From Pipra filicauda (lineage: Eukaryota; Chordata; Aves; Passeriformes; Pipridae): a stretch of DNA of 64,000 bases. The stretch lies in NCBI RefSeq assembly GCF_003945595.2, contig NW_024104365.1:8713049-8777048 (forward strand), given 5' to 3'. A model generated the notes under the pieces. That model was not told where the DNA came from and did not search any database. It saw only the letters and a list, made by a program, of their open reading frames with translations. Below, one piece after another: positions 54,913 through 64,000 of the stretch (position 1 is the stretch's first letter; each line of letters starts with the position of its first letter). The translations under genes were made by a program, and so were the position numbers.

Positions 54913-55824
54913 TGCTGTTTCTGGCTGAGGGAGGTGACTTCTGACAACGTAAGGTGCTACCAGAAGGGGTAGTTTGTGTGTTGTTCCCCTTCTCAGGGGA
55001 GCAGAGTTAGGGATCAGTAGGATGTCCTCTGAAGGACAAAGGGGACAAGATGAGGGCAAACAGAACTCTGTGTTTGATGGATCAGTGATTTGATGGACCA
55101 CAGCAAGTCTTCAGACAGAAGTTGATCAAATCTTCCTTTCCCTGAGTTGATCCTCATTGTCAACAGCATTTGTGCAAAGACCTTCCTTCTGCTGAGCTGT
55201 ACTTCCAGCAAACAATGTTACTACATGTTTTTTCCCCTTATTCCAAACACATCTATCTTTCACAACCCCAAACATTAACTCCCAAGGAACAAAGGCTTTG
55301 AGATAAGATTAGCTTTGCCACAGAGGTGTTTATAAGCTCTTTTTTTTCCGTTCCCTCCTGCTTATGAATTCCACCCCTTGGCAGGGAGGTTGAGATTGTT
55401 ATGTAACAGCTTAGCTACTGTAATTAGAGGGCACAAAATTACATAGGAAGGAGGGACATTATCCAGTGTGGATGCTACACACTCACCTGAGTTTCAAAAG
55501 CACATGGGTTGAGTTTGTGGAGGAGAAAAACCTTAATGAGGAGTGACTGTGAATATACTGAGTGTGCAGGTGTCTGGTTCAGAAAGTCCTTCAGCTGAAG
55601 ATCACAGAGGTCTGTGAGAGTTTTGTAGGGAAAGAGCTGCTGGTAGAGACAAAGAAACTGGACTGGGATGATCTTTGCTTGGTTTGCTGTGGTTGCTTTT
55701 ATGCTCTTAGTTGGGTTCCCTGATGATGAGCAAAACCTGCCTCAGCACAGCAAGGAGCAGAGCAGGAGCCCACAGAGCTTTGCAAACAAACCACTCTCTA
55801 TAAAAATGCTGTTTTTCAAAGCCA
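54913..55824. other. Intergenic, no gene seen
   Basis: Lies just beyond the candidate poly(A) signal at 55825-55830. AT-rich around 55320-55460; no supported exon. Confidence 0.45.
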
Positions 55825-55830
55825 TTTATT
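55825..55830 (-). terminator. Candidate poly(A) signal after the 55976-56500 open frame
   Basis: AATAAA on the - strand, 146 bases downstream of the TAA of the candidate terminal exon. This is the expected position for a short 3' UTR. Confidence 0.3.
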
Positions 55831-55975
55831 ATAAGCATAACACTGAGGCACAAGGAAGCCCAGTGCAGTAATTATATTTGTGAAGTTCAGGTCATGTCCG
55901 TTTGCTGGACCCAACTGATTATTATTCACACAATAGAGCCTTTTTTGTGTGGTGCTGAGCTTATCAGTCCCTAAT

Positions 55976-56500
55976 TTAAAAATTATTTGTGCTTGAGTCA
56001 CGTTTACCCTCCCTCTCTACAGTACTTTGAATCTGAAGGTGCTCCTGGAAGGCAAACCAACCTCCTCTTTTGACGTGGAGTTCCCATTTAACCATATTTT
56101 TTGAAACGTTGCCTGTGTTTTCTGAAGTCTGTTGAATTTCACAGTGTTCTGTAGATAATACTCTTTCCATCTCGCTTAGTTCCTGCCCATAAACAGGTCT
56201 TAAATTGTTCACAGTGGGGAAGAGAGGAGATAAAACACCTTCCAGCTTTTGCTTTTTCATCTTCCTCCTTGTAGGAAGGCAAATGTCTAATTCTTTATTT
56301 ATTCCTGAAGTTTTGCCATCATTAATTATCACAGTAGATTCTGGTCTTAGAGGACTTTCTCCTTCTATCATCATGATGGGGCTCTGGATCTTCTGGTTTT
56401 TTGAATACTCAAACCCCTTTCTGCCATTATAACTCTCAGAAGTGTGCTCTTGGACCCCTTTAAGAATTCTTTCTTGGAGGTAGAAGAATTTTCCATCTGC
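55976..56500 (-). CDS. Candidate terminal exon / 174-codon open frame, unrecognised protein
   Basis: Open for 174 codons from GCA at 56500 to TAA at 55976, beginning ADGKFFYLQERILKG. It is hydrophilic, with a basic patch (TRRKMKKQKLEG), then SPLFPTVNNLRPVYGQELSE, and ends SSTNNF. An AG at 56502-56501 gives a phase-0 acceptor, matching the phase-0 donor of the exon at 59866. AATAAA lies 146 bases beyond the stop (55830-55825, - strand). The acceptor falls in antisense CR1 sequence that begins exactly at this edge. So it may be a real terminal exon using a CR1-supplied splice site, a truncated older exon, or chance. No family is recognised. Confidence 0.3.
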   Translation of the reverse strand, partial: ADGKFFYLQERILKGVQEHTSESYNGRKGFEYSKNQKIQSPIMMIEGESPLRPESTVIINDGKTSGINKELDICLPTRRKMKKQKLEGVLSPLFPTVNNLRPVYGQELSEMERVLSTEHCEIQQTSENTGNVSKNMVKWELHVKRGGWFAFQEHLQIQSTVEREGKRDSSTNNF

Positions 56501-57172
56501 CTGGGGACCAACCTGCTCTGAGAAGGACCTGGAGGTCCTGGTGGACAACAAGATGTCCATGAGCCAGCAGTGTCACCGACCATTAGGAAGAGCATTGCCA
56601 GCAGGTCAGGGAGGGGATCCTGCCTCTCTGCTCAGCCCTGGTGAGGCACATCTGGAGTTCTGTGTCCAATTCTGGGCTCCTCAGTGCAAGAAAGACATGG
56701 AGCTATTGGAGCAGGTCCAGTGAAGGGTGACAAAGATGATGAGGAGACTGGAGCATCTCCCTTACAAAGAAAGGCTGAGGGAGCTGGGGCTGTTCAGCCT
56801 CGAGGAGAGACACTGAGAGGGGACCTCATCCATGTCAGTGTCTGCAGGGAGGGGGCAGAGGATGGACCAGGCTCTGCTCAGGGGGGCCCAGCAATGAGGA
56901 ACAAGAGGCACAGGCAGGAATTGATGCCCAGGAAGTTCCACCTGAACACGAGGAAGAACTTCTTTGCTGTGCAGTGACTGAGCACTGAGCAGATTGTCAC
57001 TGAGCACTGAGCAGAGAGGGGGTGGAGTCCCCTCACTGGAGATATTCGAGAACTGTGAGGACACAATCCTGTGCCGTGTGCTCTGGGATGGCCCTGTTTG
57101 AGCAAGGAGGTGGGACCAGGTGACCCACTGTGGTCCTTTCCAACCTGACCCATTCTGTGAATCCGTGATGAG
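56500..57172 (+). mobile_element. CR1 fragment with remnant of the reverse-transcriptase ORF
   Basis: Begins in the 3' part of ORF2. Decayed peptides such as LEFCVQFWAPQCKKDMELLE are typical of the CR1 RT C-terminal region, but the frame is broken. It continues through the untranslated 3' part to CCTTTCCAACCTGACCCATT. The left edge coincides with the candidate acceptor of the 55976-56500 open frame. Confidence 0.9.
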
Positions 57173-57187
57173 TTGCAGTCATGACAC

Positions 57188-57425
57188 ATTCCCTATCCCA
57201 GGTTGCTCCAAGCTCCATCCAACCTGGCCTTGAACACTTCCAGGGATGGGGCAGCCACAGCTTCTCTGGGCAACTTTTGCCAGGGCCTCACCACCCTCAC
57301 AGGGAAGAATTTCTTTCATATATCCAACCTAAATGTCCCCTCTTTCAGTTTGAACCCATTACTCCTTGTCCTGTCACCACAGTTCCTGACAAAGGCTCCT
57401 TCTCCAAATTCCTTGTAGGCCCACT
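57188..57425 (-). mobile_element. CR1 fragment lacking its 3' tail, inverted next to the previous one
   Basis: CCCTATCCCAGGTTGCTCCA, CACAGCTTCTCTGGGCAACT and CTCACAGGGAAGAATTTCTT. Confidence 0.9.
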
Positions 57426-59559
57426 ACAAGGGAGGCCCACAAAGGTATACCAGGCTGTATTCCTGTGTTTTCCACAAGCTTTTGCCACTGCCCAGAGACA
57501 GATTAATAAGGAAGTGGAGTTTTGCCTGGATTTTATACGCCCTTATGTCCCTCAGCCCTGATGAGCAACATGTCCAAGCTCCTGTTGTGTCCACATGTGC
57601 CACAACATCCACAAAGAGTCACCAGGGAGGGAGACTGAACTTGGCCTTGATGTGACAGCTCAGCCACACAGGATGTGAAAAGAAGAAACATCTTCTCCCT
57701 GTGGTGCTGAACTGGTTTGATGCTGATGCTCATCATCCCCAGCAGATGTGACACGGGCTGTGCCCAGGCACAGGGAGGTGTCACATCGAGTTGGCAGCAC
57801 AGGAGAACCTCACACTGATCACAGCCAGGTCTCATCTTCCCTCTGTGAGTGACTGGCGTCGCTTCTGCACCCAAACATGTGTGTCACACTGGGTTGCTGC
57901 TTCCTTGGAGAAGAAAAAAGGGGAAGATTTTAGTTAGAAGTAATTATTTTTTTAATTAAAAGAATTAGCTTGATGATCTTTGGTTCAATTAGATTTGTCT
58001 TGTCTATTTATTTTTTTTTATTCTAATGAGGGGTGAAGCACTGTGTGAACCACAGATGGTTTGTTTTTAAATACATTCCCCTGGCATCACTCCCCTCTCC
58101 GTGAGCTCCAGCAAAGTGAAAACACAGGTGTTGGCCCTCCAGGTAGGCTGTGGAGGAGGAATGCCTCTGCTGGGGGCATCTCCCACCTGGAGATCACACT
58201 ACGTGTGAGATCCCTGCCTGAAAGGCCTCTCAGAGGAGGCAGAGCCTCTGCAGGAGGTTTAACTCCAGCACTGGGTGCTCACACCTTGGGGACTGCAATC
58301 ACAGTAAAGAGAAATTCTTGCGCTGCAATGGACCAGATTAAAGCCTCCAGTGCTCCCCAGGTGCTTCTGTGTTGCTGTTTTCTTATAATCAACATCTTTC
58401 TGTGATCAGGGAATAACAATCCTGCAAGGGCAGCTCCCCTCAGGACACATGGGAATTCTGCTCATGCACTGATGGCAGATAAACAATCTGCTCTCTTTTA
58501 TATCCAAAGTTCTAATTTCCACCCTCGTGGTGATTGGTTCTACAATCACAGAATCATTAAGGTTGGAAAAGACCTCCAAGATCATCGAGTCCAACTTTTG
58601 ACCCATCACCACCTTGTCAACCAGACCAGAGCACTGAGTGCCATGTCCAGGTATTAAAGAGGGATGAGACACAATTAAGGACAGTCCACAGCAACAAGAA
58701 TTATCAAAAAAATGGGAAAAAGGGAAGGAAACAGCCCTGTGAAGAGCAGAAGTGGCTAGAGGTGAAAAGGGGACAATCTTACAGTGTGAAGCACCACCAC
58801 CACCACAACAAAAAACCTCAAATATATTGATTTTGAAGGCACGTGCTCAAACAGTGACAAGATTAGTCATTAGCACCAACTTCTGGCTGTAAGGAAGTCC
58901 TGGGAAGGTCACCTAGAGAGGGAGCAGAGTTATGTTGCTATGAGATTTAAGAGCAGGTCAGGTCAGATCCATCAGCAGAGATGTGTTGAGTGGATCCTGT
59001 CTCACCCACCTGCTCTCTTCAGTTTTAGCACCTGGATCTCTCACCATTCCTTGCTGCTTCTCCAATAAACACGTAAAATAATGAGTGTTTATCCTGAGAA
59101 TGTACCCAAAAAAGCCACTGATTGGAGTTCTGAAGTACACAGCCCTCTAGAAGTCCCGACCTGCACTGCAACCAGCCAGCAGGGATTCCTGGATCTCCAA
59201 GGGATACATTTGTTATTTTGGGGAAGAAAACAGCTTCGTTTGTTCCCTGAACACTCTCCTATACTTCCCCATTTATGCACTGCCTTGCACCTTCACATCT
59301 AAGCAAACAAAATGGATGAAGGAAGCATCCCAAACATAACAATGATTTAACTGAGGGGAATGAGGGACTTCTGAGGGAAAAATCAGGCCCTGAGTCACAC
59401 CCTCCATGGACATCTGCCTGTGCAGAGGCCATAATGTTGCTAAGAAATCCACAGCAAGTTGTCACCTGCCCTCAAGCAGGGATTTCACACCTCAGAGTGG
59501 ATACAGGGAGCTCACAGGGGGCAGTGCTGTAATTTAAAGTGACTTTCACTTCTTTTGGT
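57426..59559. other. Possible intron of the unrecognised - strand gene; no other exon supported
   Basis: Between the two candidate exons. It holds the CR1 at 58541-58655 and a short CAC-rich run near 58793. A possible donor (AATG before GTGAGA, near 59043) gave no convincing exon. Confidence 0.35.
58541..58655 (-). mobile_element. CR1 3' fragment, younger-type subfamily
   Basis: ATCACAGAATCATTAAGGTT, AGACCTCCAAGATCATCGAG and CCAGAGCACTGAGTGCCATG. Confidence 0.88.
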
Positions 59560-59687
59560 GACAAGGCCAGGTTGGACATGGCCCTGGGCAACCTGGTCTA
59601 GTGGAAGGTGTCCCTGCCCCTGGCAGGGGGCTGGAACTAAATAAGCTTTAAGGTCCCTTCCGACCCAAACCATTCTATGATGACTTT
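59560..59687 (+). mobile_element. CR1 3' fragment
   Basis: CTAGTGGAAGGTGTCCCTGC, GGTCCCTTCCGACCCAAACC and an ATTCTATGATG tail. Confidence 0.9.
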
Positions 59688-59865
59688 TCCAGTTTTCCAG
59701 CAGTGCTAAAAACACCACATGGAAGACTAAGGACAGAAACAGTAAGTTTCAGCCAAACTCTCTGCCCTTCACACCTTCTATAAAGGCAAAATATTCGTCC
59801 TTGTAACAAAAATGAATAACCACAGCTAGAAACAAAGGCAGAAGGGAAAGGTTATAAACCCTCAC

Positions 59866-59986
59866 CAGTCGGTTTTGCAGAACTGGATTCACCAACGTGT
59901 CTGGGGTGCACAGAACATCCATTTTCCTTCCTTCCTCACTGGCCTTCACAGAGCAGGTTTCCACACGGGGATTCACTTCAAGTAGG
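59866..59986 (-). CDS. Candidate internal exon of an unrecognised gene (121 bases)
   Basis: On the - strand a good acceptor (a CTAAT branch-like sequence, then TTGTTTCCATAG) precedes an open block beginning CCTACTTGAAGTG, which ends CGACTG before a donor GTGAGG. In the open frame it gives LLEVNPRVETCSVKASEEGR, KMDVLCTPDTLVNPVLQNRL (40 codons after one base of a split codon) and ends in phase 0. I do not recognise the protein. The frame stays open on both sides of the splice sites, so the exon call rests on splice quality and composition. It is on the same strand as TDH and upstream of it, in the interval where MTMR9 would be expected nearby in human order, but the sequence does not look like a myotubularin phosphatase. 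Confidence 0.35.
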
Positions 59987-60365
59987 CTATGGAAACAAGA
60001 TGCATAATTAGTGCAGCTAATGACAAGGATGAGTTTCCAATCTAAGCATGAGCAGATCAAACACTCCCAGGTCAGCAGGAGAGAGTTTGTTCACAGTAAA
60101 TCATGGCCTGCTTTCCCAAAGGTCTGTGTCCTCTAAACAACACAAAAGCTGGTATGAAAACAAGCTCCCCCAGGTCTCTGAGGTGAGCAGATGTTGCAGG
60201 AGAAAAGGGTTTTGATGGGAAGGATTTTTCAACCCCAACAGTGCAGCATCTGCTGCACCACCCTGAGGCAACCCCACAGTTGTTGGGATGCTCGGCCAAG
60301 AGCAAAGAGACCACCCTAACAGCCTTTGTGTATGGATGGAGCCCCTGATGCTGGGGAGGAGAAGG

Positions 60366-60483
60366 TTTGGAAAGCACAGAATGCAGGTCAGGTTTTGAAA
60401 AAACATCTTTGTGCCGTGGTTTTTGTAACTTTGCCTCACTGTCAACGCAATGATGCAACTTCCTAAAAAGCCGAGAAACCAAG
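60366..60483 (-). repeat. 118-bp direct repeat, copy 1
   Basis: Matches 60867-60984 at about 92% with no gap seen. On the - strand, both copies have a pyrimidine-rich TTTCTCGGCTTTTTAG (or close variant) followed by an open frame beginning KLHHC. This copy reads KLHHCVDSEAKLQKPRHKDV then FSKPDLHSVLSK. It is not CR1 and I do not recognise it. Confidence 0.85.
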
Positions 60484-60866
60484 AAAACGGGAAATGACCA
60501 TCTGATCCAGAAGGAATGGTCTGCTGTGGGGTTTTTTTTGTGGTGGTTTACACTCGTTGAAGATGGATTAGAGTTTCTGGGCTAAAGCGTCAGCATATGC
60601 AATCTTTTCACCTGGTGAGCACACAGCTCTCAGATTAAAAGGGCAATTCTTCCCCTTTTTTATAATTGCATTTATTGTGCAGGAAAGGTTCTGCATTACC
60701 CCCGTCCCTTCCTCACAGGCAGGAGTGACAAGGCACCTCAGTGCAAGGTTGACATCACAAGCTCCCTGTAGATGTGGTCTCTCAGGACCATTTCACTAGT
60801 TTGTGTTCCTGCTAATTACAGAGGGTGTTTGGCACCGAGTATTGACCCAAACCCCACAGCTCTGCA

Positions 60867-60984
60867 TTTGGAAAGCACAGAATGCAAGTCAGGTTTTGGA
60901 AAAACATCTTTGTGCTGTGGTTTTTCTAACTTTGCTTCACTGTCAATGCAATGATGCAGCTTCCTAAAAAGCTGAGAAACAAAG
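60867..60984 (-). repeat. 118-bp direct repeat, copy 2
   Basis: Reads KLHHCIDSEAKLEKPQHKDV then FPKPDLHSVLSK in the frame matching copy 1. About seven substitutions are visible in the 95-base open part, of which about four change the residue. No shared donor site is visible at the end of the homology, so an exon pair is not established. Confidence 0.85.
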
Positions 60985-61204
60985 CAGAGAAGGAAAATCC
61001 TGTAATGAGTGAAAGGTCACTTTCCCAACTCTATTTACTGAGCACAATTTTGTTAAATAGACTTTGGAGTACAAAGAGTGAGTTTATGAAAAGGACTCAG
61101 GTTTCACCCGATAACATAACAAAAAGCTTTCCTGTCAGGGGTCAAACCCTGTAAAATGTGTGACTTGCCAGATCTGGGAGTTGATTCACAACTGCTCAGT
61201 GTGG

Positions 61205-61530
61205 AATCGAAATCACTGAGTGGTTTGGGTTTGAAGGGACCTTAAATATCATCCAGTTCCAACCCCCTGCCATGGGCAGGGACACCTTCCACTACCCCAG
61301 GTTGCTCCAAGCCCTGTCCAACCTGGCCTTGGACACTTCCAGGGATCTGGGGGCAGCTACAGCTTCTCTGGGCAACCTGTGCCAGGGCCTCCCCATCCTC
61401 ACAGAATTTTTTTCTAATATCTAATCTAAACCTACCTTCATTTTGAATCCATTCCCCCTTGTCCTGTAATTCCACACCCTCATGAAAGTCCCTCTCCAGC
61501 CTTCTTGGAAGCCCCCTTTAGGTACTGGAA
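61205..61530 (-). mobile_element. CR1 3' fragment
   Basis: ACTGAGTGGTTTGGGTTTG, GCCATGGGCAGGGACACCTT and TACAGCTTCTCTGGGCAACC. Confidence 0.92.
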
Positions 61531-62237
61531 GTCTGTAGCTCAAAATGGTCCAGGGAAACACTGGGTTTCATTGCTCTTGAACAGGGCAACCTCCATGAAC
61601 CACCCTGAGAAAAGCCTGCTAAAAACACATCCAGGCATTCCATGAAATCTGCCAGGTCTCAGGGACTTAAATCCCTCATCCCTCAAGTGTCCTGATCAAT
61701 TAACCTCAAAACTCACACTCTAAAATAAAGCTGGTTCTGACGGGAGATTCCAGAGGGGAATGTCAGGACAGAAAAGTCGAAATGCATTTAAAATTAAATC
61801 CAAACCGGCCATCTCTGCAAACCAGAGCCCTTTCCACAGCTGCAAAACCATTTTTCAGGAGCTGGGAGTGTGCTGGATGCTCCAGGAACAGGCAGGCAGC
61901 CTCTCCAGCCTCTCCCAGCTGTCCAGCCCATGGAGCAGCCAGCAGGAGCTTTTGCAGGGTGCCAGGGAAAAATCTGCCTAAGAATTCCTTGCCTTTGCTG
62001 GAGGGTAATAAGGCATCATGTTACGAGCCAGGGAGAGGCAAAAGCATTTAGGAATTCCATTTTCCAGCCAGTGCTAGTGGATAATCACTATAATGTAGCA
62101 TGATGAGGCTGCAAACTTTGTTCTTGGAATTTAATAGTCCTTTTATTGAAATAAAAGCAGGTTATTCCTTCTTCTTATGTGACATCTCTGAGGCAAGAGG
62201 TGCTGCAGGTCAGATTTTCTGGATCTTTTTGCATTTC

Positions 62238-62440
62238 ATAGAATCACTTAGGATGGAAAAGACCTTCTAGATCTTCAAGTCTAACCTGTGACTGATCCCC
62301 ACCTTGTCACCCAGCCCAGAGCACTGAGTGCCACGTCCAGTCTTTCCTTGGACATTTCCAGGGATGGAGACTCCATCACCTCCCTGGGCAGCCTCTTCCA
62401 ATGTTTGACAACCCTTTCCATGAAGAAATTCTTCCTGAAT
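62238..62440 (-). mobile_element. CR1 3' fragment, younger-type subfamily
   Basis: TCATAGAATCACTTAGGATG, CACCTTGTCACCCAGCCCAG and CTCCCTGGGCAGCCTCTTCC. Confidence 0.9.
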
Positions 62441-62857
62441 TTACAGTATTATCTGTAGGACAGACAATAAAGCTGGAATTATATTTTATTTCATTAGTAT
62501 AGTTTTGCTGTCATTTTCCTGCAGACTGAACTGTAATTGCCATTTTTCCACCCTCCCACTGGCAAGATGAGGATTGTTGGGATGGGGAAGGGAACTGCCT
62601 GCTGCCTTCAGCTCTTGATTTATCCACAGCTTTTTGTTGCAGCAAGATATAAACATACATCAGCATATGCTTTAGCTGAAAACCAGAGCTTGCCAACTCA
62701 AGCAGGTTGGGAATTTTCCATCCAGGGAAAGAGCAATCTCAGCAAAAAAAAAAAAAAATTTAAAAAAAATCCTCCTTGGGGACAAAAAGGCGGTTTTGCC
62801 TAAATAATTCAATTTTCATTCTCCTTAAATAAAAGTCTGGAGTCTGGGAAATATCCC

Positions 62858-62960
62858 TAGAATGGTTTGGGTTGGAAGGGACCTTAAAGATCATCTTGTT
62901 CCAACCCCCTGCCATGGGCAGGGACACCTTCTACTAGACCAGGTTGCTCTGGTCCCATTG
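62858..62960 (-). mobile_element. CR1 3' fragment
   Basis: AGAATGGTTTGGGTTGGAAG and GCCATGGGCAGGGACACCTT. The body is truncated after about 100 bases. Confidence 0.88.
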
Positions 62961-63689
62961 CCTATAATCTCTCCTTAAATATCCATAGATTATGGTTGCT
63001 GGAGGTGCTGGTACCTTTGCTCTGACCAGCCTGGTCCTTGTTACACACTTCCTGAAGCCAGCTCAGCTCTGTGTGTCATGGAAGCTCCTGGGCAGGAGCC
63101 CAGAGCATGAAAATATGACACATGAACTATCCCAGGCCCCTCTGAAGGTACAGCTCACTGAGCTGGAATCTTCAGCTCAGCAGCCCAAAAAAAGGAATCC
63201 TGAAATATTAAAAATGTTTTTGTTAAAGGTACCTCCAGGAAATACTCTGTGGAGCTCGACTAAATCAAGGGAAAAGGGTGTAATACAAAAAAAAAAAAAA
63301 TATATTTAGGTCTTAATTTTCATTCAGGACAAAGATGAACATTAAAGTATCAGGGGAAAACCTTTCAGAGAGCTCTGCTAAGCAAAATAAAACCCTCCAG
63401 TGCACACACAGAGATCTCCCCAGCCCGGAGATCAGAGGTAGAGCCAACTGCGTCTGACAGGGATTAATCACATCCCTTCCCGCCTGGCTGGGCAGGACCC
63501 GGGCACAGCTCCGGGGCAGGAGGAGACCCTACACAAACACTGGGCCCTGATATGCACTGAGACAAAAGGATAAAGCACTCAGGCTTCACTGTTTAAACGC
63601 AGGGATGGTTTGTTGTCAAGCCCGCCAACAAAAAAATCCCTGGAATTTGCTGTGAATATAAGACATGAATCAGTTCAGGGTTGGGGCAG

Positions 63690-63780
63690 AGCCTGCTTAT
63701 TTTATAATTTTATTTTTTAATTTTATTTTTAATTCTAGTTTTTAATTTTATTATTTTATTTTTAATTTTACTTTTTTTCA
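63690..63780. repeat. T/A-rich simple repeat (TTTTA-like)
   Basis: Irregular TTTTATTTTTAATTTTA units over about 90 bases. Confidence 0.85.
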
Positions 63781-64000
63781 CCTCTTACAAAATGCTGAAT
63801 GAAATCGTTCAAAGTTCAGAGAGCAAACAAAGCAGGGCTGGCCACTATTTCCAAAGCTTCCAGACACGAACAAATGGCCAGTAACTAAAAACTCAGCTCA
63901 CAGAGTGTAGAAATCTTGGAAAATCGTGCTATAACAGAGGGGAAAATCCTTTGCTGGCTATGGAAGCCGAGTGCTCACAACTCCTGGCTCTCAAGTGCCT

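Larger units (their letters stand above)
61531..64000. other. Intergenic, no gene seen apart from CR1 and simple repeats
   Basis: Contains the CR1 pieces at 62238 and 62858, A-runs near 62745 and 63287, and the TTTTA-like tract. No supported exon on either strand. Confidence 0.45.

Noticed and set aside
56541..56723. Reverse-transcriptase-like peptide suggesting an active element
   Set aside because: Only the last part of the CR1 RT region is present, with the frame broken; it is a dead 5'-truncated fragment.
55976..59986. Assigning the candidate - strand exons to MTMR9, the expected neighbour of TDH
   Set aside because: Neither peptide shows myotubularin phosphatase features; synteny alone is not enough, so the gene is left unnamed.
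60072..60482. Full 136-codon - strand frame around repeat copy 1 as a coding exon
   Set aside because: Only the first 30 or so codons are shared with copy 2; no donor in the right phase was found, so it is reported as a duplication only.

Overview
The window is vertebrate nuclear DNA from a bird. The main clue is more than 40 fragments of the CR1 retrotransposon, recognisable by its conserved 3' end (on one strand a TTCCAACCCAAACCATTCT-type block followed by ATTCTATG octamers) in both orientations. Genes have GT-AG introns, long UTRs and wide intergenic gaps. I cannot name the species from sequence alone.

Two protein-coding genes are recognised with confidence, and they converge. On the + strand, bases 232-495 are the terminal coding exon of FAM167A (87 residues and the stop), followed by a probable 2.2 kb 3' UTR. 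On the - strand, bases 41479-46512 hold a complete TDH gene (mitochondrial L-threonine 3-dehydrogenase). Its eight coding exons all have consensus splice sites and compatible phases, and together give 373 codons plus stop. A probable non-coding first exon lies about 4.9 kb upstream, in a CpG island (51.0-51.55 kb) with three perfect TGACGTCA elements. The probable 3' UTR runs down to a poly(A) signal at 38776. FAM167A and TDH are also neighbours in human 8p23.1, so this is conserved synteny. Human TDH is a pseudogene, whereas this copy looks intact.

Layout: 1-2.7 kb, FAM167A 3' end. 2.7-38.7 kb, intergenic DNA with about 25 CR1 pieces, an isolated GC-rich island at 10.26-10.64 kb and a 42-bp minisatellite at 36.05-36.27 kb. 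38.76-46.53 kb, TDH 3' UTR and coding exons. 46.53-51.4 kb, TDH 5' intron with a possible TATA/CCAAT alternative promoter. 51.0-51.55 kb, TDH CpG-island promoter, flanked on both sides by CR1 elements. 51.6-64 kb, upstream DNA with more CR1.

The upstream region contains the most interesting unexplained signals. A well-formed candidate exon (59866-59986, -) and a 174-codon open reading frame with a nearby poly(A) signal (55976-56500, -) are phase-compatible and may belong to an unrecognised gene. A 118-bp segment occurs twice, 501 bp apart (60.37 and 60.87 kb), and both copies keep the same open frame. I saw no tRNA, rRNA, CRISPR array or intact transposon.
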